In this document: positions 8,482 through 10,332 of the stretch, in pieces | Layout: each line of letters starts with the position of its first letter | Numbering within the stretch: the stretch's first letter is position 1 | NCBI GenBank assembly: GCA_003168295.1 | Contig: PMST01000214.1 | Span: 1 to 10,332, forward strand | Reading direction: 5' to 3' | Length of the DNA: 10,332 nucleotides | From: Actinomycetota bacterium | GTDB lineage: Bacteria; Actinomycetota; Actinomycetes; Streptosporangiales; Streptosporangiaceae | Notes under the pieces: generated by a model | What the model was told of the DNA's origin: nothing | The model's database searches: none | What the model saw: only the letters and a program-made list of their open reading frames with translations | Translations under genes and position numbers: made by a program

Positions 8482-9311
8482 CAACCTCAGCTGAGGAGCA
8501 CAAGCAACCACGAGAGACCCGGCCAGGCCTGGTCCAGGGCCGGGTGGCGCTGGTCACCGGCGGCACCCGCGGCATCGGCGCCGCCATCTGCCGGGAGCTG
8601 GCCGACCAGGGCGCGAACGTCGCGGCCGGCTTCTGGCACGGCCACGAGGCCGCGGAGAAGTTCCTGGCCGACGTCGCCGCTGAGCATCCGGACCAGCGGG
8701 TCACCGTGCACGAGGGCAACATCGGCCATGCCGATGACTGCCGCCGGGTACTGCACGAGGTGATCGACCAGCAGGGCCAGGTCGACATCCTGGTGAACAA
8801 CGCCGGCATCACCATCGACCGGACCGTGGCCAAGATGACCGACGAGGATTGGCAGAGGGTCATCGCGGTCAACCTGTCCGGCGCCTTCTTCATGGCCCAG
8901 GCCGCGGTCGAGTACATGATCCAGCGCGGCCACGGCCGGGTCATCAACGTGTCCTCGGTCATCGGCGAGACCGGCAACATCGGCCAGGTCAACTACGCCG
9001 CGTCCAAGTCCGGCCTGTTCGGTCTGACCAAGTCACTGGCCAGGGAGACCCTTTTCCAGCGGCACCGGGCCCAGCATCCGGTCGGGGCCGGGATCGGGCT
9101 CACCGTCAACGCGGTCACCCCCGGCTACGTCGCCACCGACATGATGGCCACCATCCCGGACAAGGTACTGGACCGGATCCGGGCCCAGATCCCGGTCGGC
9201 CGCCTCGGCACGCCGGAAGAGATCGCCCGGGTAGTCACCTTCCTGGCGGCCGATGCGTCCTCGTACATCACCGGACAGGTCTGGGCCGTCAACGGCGGAC
9301 TGGACATGTGA
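8478..9311 (+). CDS. phaB: SDR-family acetoacetyl-CoA / 3-oxoacyl reductase (PhaB/FabG type)
   Basis: This is a short-chain dehydrogenase of 277 residues that likely reduces acetoacetyl-CoA to (R)-3-hydroxybutyryl-CoA with NADPH. It shows the nucleotide-binding TGGTRGIG (27-34), NNAG (107-110), and the catalytic set Asn132, Ser160, Tyr173 and Lys177 (YAASK). The end SYITGQVWAVNGGLDM is typical of FabG/PhaB. Relative to E. coli FabG there are roughly 13 extra residues between the helix after Lys177 and the TVNAVTPGYVATDM strand (about 191-207). I believe such an insertion is common in actinobacterial homologues beside phaC. The start is the ATG at 8478, with AGGAAG 6 bases upstream and an ATGA overlap with acs, so the two are co-translated. 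Sequence alone cannot separate PhaB from FabG. The neighbouring phaC favours PhaB. Confidence 0.87.
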
Positions 9312-9316
9312 GGAAA

Positions 9317-9403
9317 ATGATCATGGAATCAGGCAAGTACGCGCTGGTTACCATGTGCATCGGCGGCGGCCAGGGCATCGCCGCGGTGTTCGAACGGATC
9401 TAA
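9317..9403 (+). pseudogene. C-terminal remnant of a thiolase (acetyl-CoA acetyltransferase), in-frame mini-ORF
   Basis: Five bases after the reductase stop, an open frame ATG-ATC-ATG runs 28 codons to TAA. From residue 7 it reads KYALVTMCIGGGQGIAAVFE and then RI. This is the standard C-terminus of thiolases, including the CIGGGQG loop whose Cys (residue 14 here) is the second active-site cysteine (Cys378 in Zoogloea thiolase). About 95% of a normal ~390-residue thiolase is absent, including the nucleophilic Cys and the His region, so it cannot be a working enzyme. GAGGA at 9310-9314 is 8 bases before the second ATG (9323), so it could still be translated. It sits where phaA would complete acs-phaB-phaA-phaC. 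The simplest reading is an internal deletion of phaA. A retained short peptide gene is possible but less likely. Confidence 0.75.
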
Positions 9404-9431
9404 CTGGATAGTGAAGGCTGCTCGGGCCTTT

Positions 9432-9460
9432 GTCCCCGCTCCCAAACCGGGAGCGGGGAC
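9432..9460 (+). terminator. Perfect 12-bp stem-loop between the thiolase remnant and phaC
   Basis: GTCCCCGCTCCC (9432-9443) and GGGAGCGGGGAC (9449-9460) are exact reverse complements around the 5-base loop AAACC. Such strong GC hairpins without a long T-run are common actinobacterial terminators. Being symmetrical, it could also act on the other strand. It lies 28 bases after the remnant's stop and 48 before phaC, so it may end acs-phaB transcripts or set the ratio of phaC to phaB message. Confidence 0.65.
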
Positions 9461-9488
9461 CTTCGGGTGCTGGCACATTGATGCACGT

Positions 9489-9503
9489 TTCGAATCGAAG
9501 GAG
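9489..9503 (+). promoter_or_regulatory. phaC ribosome binding site overlapped by a small inverted repeat
   Basis: AAGGAG (9498-9503) sits 5 bases before the phaC ATG and fixes that start. TTCGA-A-TCGAA (9489-9499) is a perfect 5-bp inverted repeat whose right arm runs into the ribosome site. The only other intergenic DNA after the hairpin (9461-9488) would have to hold any separate phaC promoter; I see no clear -35/-10 pair. Confidence 0.6.
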
Positions 9504-9508
9504 CACCG

Positions 9509-10332
9509 ATGGTGGACATGAACGCACAAGAGACGGCGCGGCAGGCCGGGGAGTCGGCGGCGGCGGCGCTTGGTCCCGAAGCCGACATGCTCGCCTCAGT
9601 GGATGCGGCGGGCCTGGGCCAGTCCACGCAGGCGGTGCTGCAGCGCGCCGCAGGCAACCCGGGTGCGGCCGCTGCGGCGTGGCTGCGGTACGGGGCCAGC
9701 CTGGCGCTGGCCGGGCCGGTGGCCACGGCCCGCTGGCTAGGCGTCGACGCGCCGCCGCCGGTCCCGGTGCCGGACCGCGACAAGCGGTTCGCCGACCCGG
9801 CCTGGACGGACCACCCCGCGTTCTTCGCCGTCCGCCAGGCGCACCTGGCCGCCTCCCGGCTGGTCAGCGACCTGCTGGCGGCCGGGGCCGGGGATCCTGT
9901 CGATGACGCCAAGGCCGCGCTCACGACCGGCTTCCTGCTCGACGCGACCTCGCCGACCAACTTCCTGGCCACCAACCCGGCCGCGCTCAAGCGGGCGCTT
10001 GAGACCGGCGGCGCTAGCCTGACCAGCGGCGCCGCCCACTTCGCTGACGACCTGGTCAACAACGGCGGCCGGCCCCGGCAGGTCGACACCCGGCCGTTCC
10101 GGGTCGGGGAGAACCTGGCCGCTACGCCCGGCAAAGTCGTGTTCAAGAACGACCTGATGGAGCTGATCCAGTACGCGCCGCAGACCCCGCAGGTCCGCGC
10201 GGTCCCGGTGCTGGCCAGCCCGCCATGGATCAACAAGTACTACGTCATGGACCTCGCCCCGGACCGCAGCTTCCTGGAGTGGGCGGTCCAGCACGAGCGG
10301 ACCGTGTTCGCGATCTCCTACCGCAACCCCGA
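9509..10332 (+). CDS. phaC: Class I-like polyhydroxyalkanoate synthase PhaC, N-terminal part (cut by window edge)
   Basis: PHA synthase polymerises (R)-3-hydroxyacyl-CoA into polyester on the granule surface. The first 274 codons are present with no stop. After a variable Ala-rich N-terminus (1-85), the conserved region begins at DKRFADPAWTDHPAFF (91-106). It continues through LDATSPTNFLATNPAALKR (144-162, the family's SPSNF..TNP motif), a GGR...VDT...F.VG.NLA..PG..VF.ND block (186-214), ELIQYAP (218-224), SPPWINKYYVMDL (237-249) and TVFAISYRNP (265-274). These match class I/II PhaC closely. The lipase-like box with the catalytic Cys and the Asp and His lie beyond the window, so activity cannot be judged. 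No PhaE or PhaR gene is visible here, which fits a single-subunit class I enzyme. It probably uses the 3-hydroxybutyryl-CoA made by the upstream reductase. Confidence 0.93.
   Translation, partial: MVDMNAQETARQAGESAAAALGPEADMLASVDAAGLGQSTQAVLQRAAGNPGAAAAAWLRYGASLALAGPVATARWLGVDAPPPVPVPDRDKRFADPAWTDHPAFFAVRQAHLAASRLVSDLLAAGAGDPVDDAKAALTTGFLLDATSPTNFLATNPAALKRALETGGASLTSGAAHFADDLVNNGGRPRQVDTRPFRVGENLAATPGKVVFKNDLMELIQYAPQTPQVRAVPVLASPPWINKYYVMDLAPDRSFLEWAVQHERTVFAISYRNP

Noticed and set aside
9471..9485. A sigma-54-like element TGGCAC...TGCA upstream of phaC
   Set aside because: The GG to GC gap is 9 bases where 10 are required, and actinomycetes generally lack sigma-54.
9400..10236. A 278-codon minus-strand open frame opposite phaC
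   Set aside because: Its Ser/Ala/Arg-rich product has no family features. The plus strand carries conserved PhaC motifs throughout.

Overview
The window is high-GC DNA (roughly 70% G+C by eye) with strongly G/C-biased third codon positions, GTG starts and 4-bp stop/start overlaps. It also carries a cydABDC operon whose CydA has a short Q-loop. All of this points to an actinomycete (Actinomycetota). The genus cannot be told from the sequence.

Layout. Positions 1-4865, minus strand, hold the cytochrome bd operon in transcription order cydA, cydB, cydD, cydC. The genes are tightly packed and cydC is cut by the left edge. Positions 4866-5151 are a divergent control region. It contains a 14-bp palindrome (inside a longer imperfect inverted repeat) directly abutting a 15/20 match to the DosR/DevR dormancy box. 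Positions 5152-5877, plus strand, encode a membrane-anchored YceI-family lipocalin-like protein. Convergent to it at 5884-6282 is a small orphan two-helix membrane protein. Positions 6283-6474 are a second divergent control region with an AT-rich island of nested palindromes. Positions 6475-10332, plus strand, form an acetate-to-polyhydroxybutyrate cluster: acetyl-CoA synthetase (acs), an acetoacetyl-CoA reductase (phaB/fabG type) overlapping it by 4 bp, a tiny ORF that is the last ~22 codons of a thiolase, a strong hairpin, and the first 274 codons of a class I-like PHA synthase (phaC) that runs off the right edge.

How the genes fit together. CydAB is a high-affinity quinol oxidase used at low oxygen, and CydDC is the ABC exporter needed for its assembly. 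YceI proteins bind polyisoprenoids, including quinone-type lipids, so the divergent partner may touch the same quinone pool (inference). Acs activates acetate, PhaB consumes NAD(P)H to make 3-hydroxybutyryl-CoA, and PhaC polymerises it. PHB and cytochrome bd are both plausible outlets for reductant under oxygen limitation, which fits the DosR-like box.

The step between Acs and PhaB (acetyl-CoA acetyltransferase, PhaA) is missing, and exactly in its place lies the in-frame C-terminal stub of a thiolase that still carries the catalytic CIGGGQG motif. This is the most interesting observation in the window. I see no mobile element, CRISPR array, tRNA or rRNA, and no sign of an entirely new system.
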